Assembly (NCBI GenBank): GCA_015296075.1
Contig: DVDV01000193.1
Span: 1 to 64,000 of the forward strand
Source of the DNA: Leptolyngbyaceae cyanobacterium M33_DOE_097
GTDB taxonomy: Bacteria > Cyanobacteriota > Cyanobacteriia > Leptolyngbyales > Leptolyngbyaceae
Length of the DNA: 64,000 nucleotides
Direction: 5' to 3'
This document shows, in pieces, positions 26,656-35,069 of the stretch. Numbering within the stretch: the stretch's first letter is position 1; the number at the start of each line of letters is the position of its first letter. Position numbers and translations under genes: made by a program. The notes beneath the pieces are model-generated. The model did not search any database, had not been told where the DNA came from, and saw nothing but the letters and a program-made list of their open reading frames with translations.

Positions 26656-27621
26656 ATGACTCAACCGCTTGTCAGCCTGCTCAAGGCTCAGTCTTACGAT
26701 CGCGACCAATTACGAGCTAATTTAGAAACCTTATTGGCTCCAATGGGTGGGATGGCGGCCTTTGTCAAACCGGGCGATCGCGTTCTACTCAAACCCAATT
26801 TGCTAACCGGAGCGCGACCCGCCAAGGAGTGTGTGACTCGCCCCGAAATCGTCTACTGTGTTGCCCAAATGGTTTATGAAGCAGGCGGTAAACCCTTTAT
26901 GGGTGACAGTCCTGCCTTTGGCAGTGCCCAGGGAGTTGCCAAAGCGAATGGCTATACAGCCGTGCTGGATGGGCTTGAGTTGCCGATGGTTGAGTTTCGT
27001 GGAAAACGGTATGAAACCGTCAGCGCTGAGTTTAACCACTTGCGTCTCTGCAAAGAAGCAATGGATGCCGATGTGGTGATCAACTTGCCGAAGGTCAAGT
27101 CTCACGTTCAACTGACGCTGACGATGGGGGTCAAAAACCTGTTTGGCTGTGTCCCCGGCAAGATGAAAGCCTGGTGGCACATGGAAGCAGGGAAAGATCG
27201 CGATCGCTTTGGAGCCATGCTGGTTGAAACCGCACGCGCCATTAACCCCGACCTGACCATTGTGGATGGCATTGTTGGGCACGAGGGCAACGGCCCCAGC
27301 GGGGGCGAACCCCGACGCTTGAATGTGTTAGCAGCATCCCCCAACGTGTTTGCGCTAGACCGGGCGTTGGTTGAGATTTTGCAGGTCAATCCCGCGCTGG
27401 TGCCAACGGTGGCCGCCTCACAACGGTTAGGCGTTTGCCCAGACCTGGAGATGATTCAGTTCCCGCTTTGCGCCCCAGAGGAGTTGCAACTTGCCGACTG
27501 GAAGCTACCAGACAACCTGGTGCCAATCGATTTTGGTATGCCCCGCGTGATCAAATCGACCTTTAAGCACCTCTACATTCGCTTTATTAAGGAGCCGATG
27601 AAAGCCTACGCCGGACGTTAA
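26656..27621 (+). CDS. DUF362 protein (second copy)
   Basis: A 321-residue DUF362 protein, a fuller version than the one at 21313-22107: GDRVLLKPNLLTG, ECVTRPEIVYCVAQMV, PFMGDSPAFGSAQGVA, ADVVINLPKVKSHVQLTLTMG then KNLFGCVPG, and IVDGIVGHEGNGPSGGEPR. Conserved cysteines and histidines are present, but no ferredoxin-type cluster motif. The biochemical role is unknown. Probably co-transcribed with the 100-residue gene before it; a terminator follows. Confidence 0.88.
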   Translation: MTQPLVSLLKAQSYDRDQLRANLETLLAPMGGMAAFVKPGDRVLLKPNLLTGARPAKECVTRPEIVYCVAQMVYEAGGKPFMGDSPAFGSAQGVAKANGYTAVLDGLELPMVEFRGKRYETVSAEFNHLRLCKEAMDADVVINLPKVKSHVQLTLTMGVKNLFGCVPGKMKAWWHMEAGKDRDRFGAMLVETARAINPDLTIVDGIVGHEGNGPSGGEPRRLNVLAASPNVFALDRALVEILQVNPALVPTVAASQRLGVCPDLEMIQFPLCAPEELQLADWKLPDNLVPIDFGMPRVIKSTFKHLYIRFIKEPMKAYAGR

Positions 27622-27651
27622 GGCGTGATTGTGCTGAGTCCCTCAATTGTT

Positions 27652-27700
27652 GCCCAGACCCTTGGATGGATGAAACATCTAGAGTCTGGGCTTTTAATTT
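27652..27700 (+). terminator. Rho-independent terminator after DUF362
   Basis: Stem GCCCAGAC, 24-nt loop, stem GTCTGGGC, then TTTTAATTT, about 30 nt past the stop at 27621. Confidence 0.8.
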
Positions 27701-27902
27701 GATTGATTCTGACTGCTACTCATTGTGCAATCCAATCGTTTGCGATTTCTTTTTGCCCAGCGATTGAGTAGAACAGCGATCGCACAACCCCTTAAAATTG
27801 GAAAATTCTTACTGTTTGAAACGTGAATGCATAATCATCGGCGATCGCGGTGAAGATACAATTAGCCGCTATCCCATTTGATTGGTGCTGAGCTTCCATT
27901 TG

Positions 27903-27933
27903 ATTAGGATTTAGACAGAACAAACATCCTAAT
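27903..27933. promoter_or_regulatory. Inverted repeat upstream of cpcT
   Basis: ATTAGGAT, a 15-nt spacer, ATCCTAAT: a perfect 8-bp inverted repeat whose right end is 45 bp before the cpcT ATG. Nothing like a T run follows, so an operator or mRNA leader hairpin is more likely than a terminator. No regulator is identified. Confidence 0.45.
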
Positions 27934-27978
27934 TAATGACCTTTTCAATTTTGTTTTGTTGTTCATCAAAAACAGCTT

Positions 27979-28569
27979 ATGACTCACTCCACCGATATTG
28001 CCGCCCTCGCCCGCCTAATGGCAGCAGATTTTAGCAATCAGGCACAAGCATTTGAAAACCCACCCTTTTTTGCTCATATTCGGGTGTGTATGCGCCCACT
28101 GCCGCTGGAGCTGTTAAACGGCGTTAGCTTTTTAGTTGAGCAAGCTTACGATTATGCTCTCAGTGATCCATATCGGGTGCGCGTGATTAAACTAATTACA
28201 AAGGATGGGGGCATTGAAATCGAAAACTACGTCATCAAGGGTGAAGAAAAGTACTACGGTGCCTCAAGAGATTTAAACCGATTGCGTCAGATCACAGCCG
28301 ACGAATTAGAAAAATTACCAGGCTGTAATATGCAGGTTGAGTGGACAGGGGAAGGCTTTAAAGGCAAAGTTGAGCCAGGCAAAGCTTGCATGGTTGTACG
28401 AAAAGGAAAAACCACTTATCTTGATAGCGAATTTGAGATTGATGACAAGGTCTTTATCAGTCGCGATCGCGGGCGTGACCCCGAAACCGATGAACACGTT
28501 TGGGGTTCAGTTGCAGGGCCGTTTGAATTTGTTCGCTGGGCTAGCTTTGCAGATGAGGTAAAAGTTTAA
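27979..28569 (+). CDS. cpcT: CpcT/CpeT-type phycobilin lyase
   Basis: A 196-residue cytosolic lyase of the CpcT family, which attaches phycocyanobilin to the beta-subunit Cys-153-type site of phycocyanin. Family marks include the start LARLMAADFSNQAQAFENPPFFAHIRVCMRP split over residues ~8-40, EQAYDYALSDPYRVRVIKL, GCNMQVEW and EPGKACMVVRKGKTTYLDSEFEI. The length is typical. It is followed after 3 nt by a cytosine deaminase homologue on the same strand, so the two are almost certainly one transcript, an unexpected pairing. A perfect inverted repeat lies upstream at 27903-27933. Confidence 0.92.
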   Translation: MTHSTDIAALARLMAADFSNQAQAFENPPFFAHIRVCMRPLPLELLNGVSFLVEQAYDYALSDPYRVRVIKLITKDGGIEIENYVIKGEEKYYGASRDLNRLRQITADELEKLPGCNMQVEWTGEGFKGKVEPGKACMVVRKGKTTYLDSEFEIDDKVFISRDRGRDPETDEHVWGSVAGPFEFVRWASFADEVKV

Positions 28570-28572
28570 TCT

Positions 28573-29829
28573 ATGTACGATATGCTGCTGCGTCAGTGCC
28601 GTTTGCTGGAGCGAGACGGCACGATATCTGAGGTTGATATTGGCATTGAGTCTGGTTTGATTTCTGAAATTGCCCCGCAGCTTCTTCGTCCTGCCAAAAT
28701 TACCTTAGATTTGCAGCAGCGTCTTGTTAGCCCTGCCTTCGTCGAATCCCACATTCATCTCGACTCGGCTCTCACCGCTGGGCAACCCCGGTGGAATCAA
28801 AGCGGCACGCTATTTGAGGGCATTGAGATTTGGGGCGATCGCAAACAATCACTGTCACTCGAAGACGTTAAGACCCGCGCCATTGAAACCTTGAAGCAGC
28901 AAGCCCTGCAGGGTACTTTGTGGGTACGTAGTCACGCGGATGTGAGTGAGGCCAGCTTGACTACATTGCAAGCCCTGCTTGAAGTACGCGAAGCGGTCAA
29001 AGATTGGATCACCCTGCAAGTTGTCGCCTTTCCGCAAGACGGGATTTACAGCAACTCCACGAATGAAGCCCTGCTTGAAAAAGCGATTGACATGGGAGCC
29101 GATGTGGTGGGTGGCATTCCCCACTACGAATTGACGCGCGAAGATGGTGTGCGATCGCTCCACAAGATTTTTGATTTAGCAATCCAGCACGATCGCTTGA
29201 TCGACATTCACTGCGATGAGATTGACGATGACCAGTCGCGATTTTTAGAAGTGGTGGTGGCTCAGACCATCAAAACCGGGTTGGGCGACCGCGTCACAGC
29301 CAGCCATACCACTGCGTTTGGCTCCTACAACAATGCCTATGCCGTCAAACTGCTGGGTTTTCTGCGCCGCACTCAGATTAACTTCATTGCCAATCCGCTG
29401 ATTAACATCACTCTGCAAGGGCGTACCGACACCTACCCCAAGCGGCGAGGAGTCACCCGTGTCAAAGAGTTGTGGCAGCAAGACGTAAATGTCAGCTTTG
29501 GGCATGACTGTGTGCAAGACCCCTGGTACACGCTAGGTACGGGCAGCATGCTTGATGTCGCACACATGGGACTGCACGTTTGCCAAATGACTGGCATCGA
29601 CGAGATGAATGCCTGCTACGACATGATCACCTGGAATGGTGCCAAAACCCTCAACATTGCAGATCAGTACGGTGTTGAGATCGGCAAAACCGCCAATTTA
29701 ATTGTTCTCGATGCCAGCGATCGCTATGATGCTCTCCGTCGTCGCCCCGTTGTGAATTACGTCATCTCACGCGGAAAATTGCTCTGCCGCACCGAGCCAC
29801 CCCGCAGCATGTGGAATGGCACAATCTAA
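28573..29829 (+). CDS. codA: Cytosine deaminase-like amidohydrolase
   Basis: A 418-residue metal-dependent amidohydrolase closely resembling E. coli CodA, which deaminates cytosine to uracil. Metal and catalytic motifs are in order: HIHLD (~61), VVAFPQDG (~155), HCDEIDDDQSRF (~213), SHTTAFGSYNNAY (~245), NFIANPLINITLQGR, and GHDCVQDPWYTLG (~311). The residue after the metal-binding Asp312 is Cys313, where E. coli CodA has Asp314, a residue known to influence the choice of pyrimidine, so the substrate may differ (another cytosine-like or creatinine-like ring). It is tightly linked to cpcT. Confidence 0.9.
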   Translation: MYDMLLRQCRLLERDGTISEVDIGIESGLISEIAPQLLRPAKITLDLQQRLVSPAFVESHIHLDSALTAGQPRWNQSGTLFEGIEIWGDRKQSLSLEDVKTRAIETLKQQALQGTLWVRSHADVSEASLTTLQALLEVREAVKDWITLQVVAFPQDGIYSNSTNEALLEKAIDMGADVVGGIPHYELTREDGVRSLHKIFDLAIQHDRLIDIHCDEIDDDQSRFLEVVVAQTIKTGLGDRVTASHTTAFGSYNNAYAVKLLGFLRRTQINFIANPLINITLQGRTDTYPKRRGVTRVKELWQQDVNVSFGHDCVQDPWYTLGTGSMLDVAHMGLHVCQMTGIDEMNACYDMITWNGAKTLNIADQYGVEIGKTANLIVLDASDRYDALRRRPVVNYVISRGKLLCRTEPPRSMWNGTI

Positions 29830-29846
29830 CGAACTCTGGAGCGCAG

Positions 29847-31058
29847 CTACGCTTTAACGAATTTACCGATCAGGGCTTGGCGAATTCGACCGATCGCGCG
29901 ATCGCTAATTTCAGCAAAGCTCATGTCGCCCATCAGAAGCTGCGTTGCCATACGAGAGCCATAGGGATGTTTTGCCATAACGCGGAAGGCAATGCCTGGA
30001 TACTGATAGAAGAAACCTGCCAATCGCAGAGAAGCATTAAAGTCAGGCGCAAATTCAGCGTGAATGAGATCGCTATATACCTTTGTTTTGTCATCAATCA
30101 CTGACTGCGCCGCAATCGCACCACTCTTTATCGCGTGCAAAATACCATCACCGAATAGCGGATTGATTAACCCAGCGGCATCTCCCGCTAACAACACCTT
30201 GCCATCTGCCGTCTGGAGTTTGCTTTTGCCCGTCCAGATCGGCAGAGGATGGGCATGAAATCGCAGTTTCTCAGATGAAAAGGGAATCTGGAGTGCTTTC
30301 AAATAATCGGCAATCACCCGCCGCAACAACCCAGGCACTTCGCGATCGCTATACACAGACTTGCGACTAAACCGAAACACGCCCGCCCCCACATTCAGAT
30401 GGTCGCGTTTAGGAAAAATCCAGGCGTACCCATTTTTGACGACTGCATATTCCAAATGGGCAATCTCTGGGCGCAGATAGGGGTGATCGCCTTGCCATTC
30501 GTAGGGCAACTCAATTTCCATTGCCAGCCCCAACGGGGCCGATCGCTGCAAATTGACCGACTGAGCCGTAACACTGGTTGCCCCGTCTGCCCCAATCACA
30601 GTGTTTGCAGTAGCCACAAAAGGATGACCCGATTTGAGACCCCGCGCCGTTACCCGCACGCGATCGCCCTCAACTTCAACCGCTTGCACAACGAGGCCAT
30701 CTTGCAAATCTGCACCTGCCTGCACTGCCTGGTTTGCTAGCGCCGCATCAAACACCGAGCGTTGCACCATCCAAATTGACAAAAGACGTTTCGTACCAGG
30801 CGGATTGATCAAACCGAGATAAGCGTCATCAAACTTCCAGGTGTGGCGAATCTGGGTTACATCGCTTTCGACAACTGCGTCAGGGGCTAACTCATAGAGC
30901 AATGACTGCACCGATAGGGGCATACCGCCCCCACAGGTTTTGTGTCGGGGTAAAGGATATTTTTCAAGTAATGCAACCTTTAATCCTGCTGCTGCTGCTA
31001 TGGTTGCGGCTGTCGCACCCGCCGGACCCGCACCACACACAATCAGGTCATAATGCAT
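29847..31058 (-). CDS. Geranylgeranyl reductase-family flavoprotein
   Basis: A 403-residue FAD-dependent oxidoreductase: dinucleotide site CGAGPAGATAATIAAAAG at the start, CGGGMP after the first helix pair, RSVFDAALA, VIGADGATS and the second FAD site LLAGDAAGLINPLFGDGI. This is the geranylgeranyl reductase family, whose members saturate prenyl chains for chlorophyll, tocopherol or lipids. The sequence differs from the usual ChlP start, so it is a paralogue with unknown substrate. ATG 31058 has GGAG 8 nt upstream; the GTG at 31070 is rejected. Convergent with the deaminase gene. Confidence 0.9.
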   Translation of the reverse strand: MHYDLIVCGAGPAGATAATIAAAAGLKVALLEKYPLPRHKTCGGGMPLSVQSLLYELAPDAVVESDVTQIRHTWKFDDAYLGLINPPGTKRLLSIWMVQRSVFDAALANQAVQAGADLQDGLVVQAVEVEGDRVRVTARGLKSGHPFVATANTVIGADGATSVTAQSVNLQRSAPLGLAMEIELPYEWQGDHPYLRPEIAHLEYAVVKNGYAWIFPKRDHLNVGAGVFRFSRKSVYSDREVPGLLRRVIADYLKALQIPFSSEKLRFHAHPLPIWTGKSKLQTADGKVLLAGDAAGLINPLFGDGILHAIKSGAIAAQSVIDDKTKVYSDLIHAEFAPDFNASLRLAGFFYQYPGIAFRVMAKHPYGSRMATQLLMGDMSFAEISDRAIGRIRQALIGKFVKA

Positions 31059-31351
31059 TCCACACTCCACACAACCGTGTTTAACAAGACGCTAAAAATG
31101 AACCGCTTTGAATCAACGTTAGAACAGCATAGCGAGTTTAGGCGAACTCAACAGACAGCAAAATCTCGCTTTAGGTTTGATTGATCTACGTCCTAAAGCT
31201 GATTTTCCTGGTGAACGCGATTTCTAAGCTAAAGGAGTTGAAAAAGTTTTCAACTGGATAAGAAGGCTTTTTTGTAAATCAGTTATCTATAAAACTTTTT
31301 AATCCGTAACATTGTTTATCATGGAGTTAAGTTTTCTTTGCTCCTCCTGCC

Positions 31352-31729
31352 ATGAATTACCTTTTTGGAATCATTCCAACCCCGACTCCAATGGAGTCTC
31401 GTTCACTTGTGTATGACCTGAAGACGCGGCTTGACTGGGGTGAACCTGGTCTAACCATTGTTGATGTGCGCGATCGCTCCCTGTTTAACCAGAGTCACAT
31501 TACAGGTGCAATCTCACTTCCTCTCTCAGAGTTAGTCAACCGCGCGCTTAAGAGCTTGCCCCTCAATCGTGACATTTACGTTTACAGCGACACTGATGAA
31601 GAAGCCGCCGAAGCAGCGAATCTTCTACGCAATGTTGGTTATCGCCAAGTCTCTGAGTTACGGGGTGGGTTGGGCGCATGGAAAGCGGTCGGCTTCCCGG
31701 TAGAGGCAATTTGTCTGGTGGGCAACTAG
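31352..31729 (+). CDS. Rhodanese-like protein without catalytic Cys
   Basis: A 125-residue single rhodanese domain: IVDVRDRSLFNQSHITGAISLPLSEL, then the active-site loop, then LRNVGYRQVSELRGGLGAWKAVGFP. The loop reads YVYSDTDEEAAE, where active enzymes have Y-C-x-x-G-x-R, so Ser replaces the sulfur-carrying Cys. Sulfur transfer is therefore unlikely; a binding or regulatory role is inferred. It lies 106 nt upstream of the SRAP gene on the same strand. Confidence 0.9.
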   Translation: MNYLFGIIPTPTPMESRSLVYDLKTRLDWGEPGLTIVDVRDRSLFNQSHITGAISLPLSELVNRALKSLPLNRDIYVYSDTDEEAAEAANLLRNVGYRQVSELRGGLGAWKAVGFPVEAICLVGN

Positions 31730-31835
31730 TTTTTTTGTACTGACGAGTTGTTAAACTAGTAGGGCAGATCTTAGCAAGGAGCTTTTTCGCTTGCTGGTGC
31801 TGTCGATACCGAAACCTCGTCTCAGAGATTGATCC

Positions 31836-32504
31836 ATGTGTGGTCGGTTTAGCCAAACGAAACAAGCAGATCAGTTAGCAACAACCTTTCGGCTAACGAC
31901 GACACCCGATTGGCAACCCCGCTATAACCTGGCCCCGACGCAACTCGTTCCAGCTTTGGTGCAGGCTGAAGGCTCTCTCTGGCAGTTTCAAAAGCTGCGG
32001 TGGGGTCTAATTCCAAGCTGGTCAAAAGATCAGGCGATCGGGGCACGGTTGATTAATGCACGGGCTGAAACGGTGGCTGAGAAACCTGCCTTTCGTTCGG
32101 CCTTTCGGCAACGGCGATGTTTGATCCTGGCAGATGGCTTTTTTGAATGGCAAAAGCAGGAAAAGAGAAAGCAACCTTTTTACTTTCGGCAACCCTCTGG
32201 TCAAAGCTTCGCCTTCGCAGGCCTGTGGGAGTCCTGGAAAGGTCAGGATGAGGTCATCCACTCCTGCACAATTTTGACCACCGAGGCGAATCACTTGATG
32301 GCACCCGTTCACAACCGCATGCCAGTGATTATCTGCGCAGCCGACTACGAAACCTGGATTACACCGACCACCCCTCCAGACTCACTCCACAGTTTGCTCC
32401 AGCCGATCGCAGACGATTTTCTAGAAAGCTATCCGGTGAGTCCGGTTGTGAATACACCTAAGAATGATGAGCCTACCTGCATTGAGCCAGTAGTTGTTCA
32501 GTAG
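31836..32504 (+). CDS. SRAP/HMCES family protein (YedK-like)
   Basis: A 222-residue SOS-response-associated protein. The catalytic Cys is residue 2 (MCGRFSQ), exposed after Met removal, and the other family residues follow: RYNLAPTQ, RWGLIPSW, NARAETVAEKPAFR, GFFEWQ, and the HNRMPV histidine. The family shields abasic sites in single-stranded DNA by a covalent link to Cys2. Here it is a stand-alone gene of normal length. No LexA box is recognised upstream. Confidence 0.96.
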   Translation: MCGRFSQTKQADQLATTFRLTTTPDWQPRYNLAPTQLVPALVQAEGSLWQFQKLRWGLIPSWSKDQAIGARLINARAETVAEKPAFRSAFRQRRCLILADGFFEWQKQEKRKQPFYFRQPSGQSFAFAGLWESWKGQDEVIHSCTILTTEANHLMAPVHNRMPVIICAADYETWITPTTPPDSLHSLLQPIADDFLESYPVSPVVNTPKNDEPTCIEPVVVQ

Positions 32505-32576
32505 GCTATCGTCGTCTTTTCACCCTGATTTGCCAGGAAATTGCGGGGCAGATTGCCTCCTGCCTCCTGCAAAGTT

Positions 32577-32966
32577 TTAGGAGGATTGCCCGTCGCGGCG
32601 GCCTAACTCGTATACACCACAACCGATACAGGCAAGAATGCCGAGGCTAATTGTCCAGCTCTGCCCCAAACTGCGTGTGATGAAAAAGGCACAGAACCAA
32701 CCCGTCAGAAGAAAGGGCACAATGCTGAGAAACGATGCATAGAAGGAGTTTTGCAACTCTCTAGCTTTGCGGGTGCGCTCAAACTCAGCTTCAGAGGTGT
32801 AGAGCGATCGCTCAGCAAAGTTAAACCACCGCGTTAACTGCTCACTCACCCATTCTGTAATGGGAAAAAACCCCAGGTAAAGCGCCAACGACCAGAGGCT
32901 AACCGCCGCGATCGCTGGGGCACTGATCGAGATTTGAAACGGGAAGAGGTCGTTGAGCATAAACAT
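32577..32966 (-). CDS. Small membrane protein, unknown
   Basis: A 129-residue protein with an N-terminal hydrophobic helix (APAIAAVSLWSLALYLGF), a charged middle (FNFAERSLYTSEAEFERTRKAREL) and two C-terminal hydrophobic stretches (FLSIVPFLLTGWFCAFFI, WTISLGILACIGCGVYEL). I do not recognise a family. ATG 32966 is one of two close starts (the other at 32960). It lies 98 nt before the MoxR gene on the same strand. Confidence 0.75.
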   Translation of the reverse strand: MFMLNDLFPFQISISAPAIAAVSLWSLALYLGFFPITEWVSEQLTRWFNFAERSLYTSEAEFERTRKARELQNSFYASFLSIVPFLLTGWFCAFFITRSLGQSWTISLGILACIGCGVYELGRRDGQSS

Positions 32967-33064
32967 GGGGGGCAATCTGAGAGACAGTTAGAAATCTTCG
33001 CGGAGCTTAACTGATCATTATCTTTTTTCTCAGATTCTGCAATGTTTCGAGCTGTGCCTGACCG

Positions 33065-33976
33065 TTAAGCCACGGGAACGGTGTTCAACAACTCTCGAAT
33101 CAACGCTTGAGTGCGCTTACCACCCGCTGCAATCATGCGGTGCGGCAACACGTGCGGTGCAAGTTTTTTCACATCATCAGGAATCGCATAGTCGCGGTTT
33201 TCAATAAAGGCATAGGCTTGCGCCGCCCGTTGCAACGCTACAGTGCCTCTAGGACTGATGCCCAACACAATATCTTCTGGGCGATCGCGGGTCGTGCGCA
33301 CCAGGTTCAAAATGTATTTCTGCAATGATGCCTCTACCTTGACCTGAGCCGCCAGCCGTTGCAACTCTTGCACTTCTTCGAGCGAGATGCAGGGTTGCAA
33401 GTCTTCAATGGACTGGTCTGACTGCAACCGCTCCAGCATTTGCAACTCCTCAGCTTCACTGGGGTAGCCCAACGAGAGCGACAACGCAAACCGATCCATC
33501 TGGGCCTCTGGCAAGGGAAATGTGCCTTGATACTCCACTGGGTTTTGCGTGGCGACCACAAAAAATGGACTCGGCACCTTACGCGTCACACCATCCACCG
33601 TGACCTGGTGTTCTTCCATCACCTCTAGCAAGGCGGATTGAGTCCGGGGGGTGGCTCGGTTCACTTCATCGGCTAACAGCACATTGGCAAATACTGGCCC
33701 CGGCATAAACTCAAACTCGCCGCTGCGCGGATTCCAAATATTGGTGCCAGTCACATCGGTCGGCATCAAGTCAGGTGTACATTGCACCCGTTGAAACTTG
33801 CCATCAATCGACTTTGCCAACGATTTTGCCAGCAAGGTTTTACCAACTCCCGGCACGTCTTCTAACAGAATATGTCCACCCGACAGCAAGGCAACCATGA
33901 CCAGCCGAATCGACTCTTGCTTGCCGACAATAACCTTACCCAAATTGTCAGATAACCGTTGAATGCGATCGCGCAT
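33065..33976 (-). CDS. MoxR-type AAA+ ATPase
   Basis: A 303-residue AAA+ ATPase of the MoxR clade. Walker A GVGKTLLAK (~residue 44), Walker B VLLADEVNRA, sensor 1 VATQNPVEYQGTFPLPEAQMDRF, arginine finger and sensor 2 (GISPRGTVALQRAAQA) are all present. MoxR ATPases act as chaperones that insert metals or assemble complexes, usually with VWA-domain partners; no VWA gene is next to this one. Two small membrane-associated genes surround it. Confidence 0.95.
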   Translation of the reverse strand: MRDRIQRLSDNLGKVIVGKQESIRLVMVALLSGGHILLEDVPGVGKTLLAKSLAKSIDGKFQRVQCTPDLMPTDVTGTNIWNPRSGEFEFMPGPVFANVLLADEVNRATPRTQSALLEVMEEHQVTVDGVTRKVPSPFFVVATQNPVEYQGTFPLPEAQMDRFALSLSLGYPSEAEELQMLERLQSDQSIEDLQPCISLEEVQELQRLAAQVKVEASLQKYILNLVRTTRDRPEDIVLGISPRGTVALQRAAQAYAFIENRDYAIPDDVKKLAPHVLPHRMIAAGGKRTQALIRELLNTVPVA

Positions 33977-34065
33977 AACCCTCTCCTGCCGTTCTCCCTC
34001 CTAGTGTGCCCAGATTTATGGCTGATTGGGGCGATCGCTCGAAAATTGCAACGACGCAAGCGCAA

Positions 34066-35016
34066 TTAGACCGAGTTAGCACCCACCAACAGTTCGCGTG
34101 CAACCTGGCAGTCAGTTTCAATTTGAGCTTTCAACTCATCGAGCGAAGCAAACTTTTGCTCAGGCCGCAGAAAACTGACAAGATGCACGGTTAAGACTTT
34201 GCCATATAAGTCATCGGCCCAGTCAAACAAATGCACTTCAGCCACTTGTCGATTGCCATCCACCGTCGGACGGTAGCCCAAATTCATCACCCCGATCGCC
34301 GTTTGGCTGGATATCATCGCGTCAGACATCGGCAAGTCAAAAATATCGACCCGCACCGCATACACGCCGAGTCGCGGCAAAAACTTTTCGGGTGGAAGTT
34401 GCAGATTTGCTGTGGGAAAACCCAACTTGCGTCCCAGTTGCTGCCCCTGCACGACTTCACCCATGAGGGAATAAGCTCGCCCCAACAAATTACTTGCTGT
34501 GGCAACATCGCCCCCCTCTAGCGCCTGACGAATCGCGGAGCTGCTGATGCGATCGCCACTCTGCTTTTCTAACGCAGCGACCGTAACCTCGACTCCGTAA
34601 GCCTTTGCCATCGCCTGTAAATCCTGGACATGGCCTGTCCGCTGCCGCCCAAAGCAAAAATCAGCCCCAACGCTGATGCGTTTAGCTTGCAAGCCCTTAA
34701 TCAAAATCTGCTCAACAAACTCTTGAGAAGTCAAATTCGCCAGCTCTCGATCAAACGGCAACAGCACCAGTTGTTCGATATTTAATTGTTTCAACTGAAT
34801 AATCTTTTCGTTGAGGGGAGTCAGCAGATGCCGCGCTTGTCCGCTAAAAAAGACCTTTGGATGCGGGTGAAAAGTTAGAACAGTCGAACAGCCAAACTGA
34901 CTCGAAGCGATCGCAGGCAAAATAACTTGCCGATGCCCCCGATGAATCCCATCGAAGTTGCCAATGGCAAGCGATGTTGGCGTTAAAACTGTCTTAAGCG
35001 ATGAAGTTACCCACAC
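34066..35016 (-). CDS. ribF: Bifunctional riboflavin kinase/FAD synthetase
   Basis: A 316-residue enzyme converting riboflavin to FMN and FMN to FAD. The N-terminal adenylyltransferase half has AIGNFDGIHRGHRQVI with the nucleotide histidines, TFHPHPKVFF, and ISSSAIRQALEGGD; the C-terminal kinase half has GRKLGFPTANLQLP, GVYAVRV, MNLGYRPTVDG and VHLFDW. The start is GTG at 35016, as the conserved MWVTSSL begins there; upstream only a weak ribosome site. Monocistronic, about 90 bp from MoxR on the same strand. Confidence 0.97.
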   Translation of the reverse strand: MWVTSSLKTVLTPTSLAIGNFDGIHRGHRQVILPAIASSQFGCSTVLTFHPHPKVFFSGQARHLLTPLNEKIIQLKQLNIEQLVLLPFDRELANLTSQEFVEQILIKGLQAKRISVGADFCFGRQRTGHVQDLQAMAKAYGVEVTVAALEKQSGDRISSSAIRQALEGGDVATASNLLGRAYSLMGEVVQGQQLGRKLGFPTANLQLPPEKFLPRLGVYAVRVDIFDLPMSDAMISSQTAIGVMNLGYRPTVDGNRQVAEVHLFDWADDLYGKVLTVHLVSFLRPEQKFASLDELKAQIETDCQVARELLVGANSV

Positions 35017-35069
35017 GCTTTACATTCTGACACACTTCTACAACAGCACAAGCACAATCCCAAATTGCA

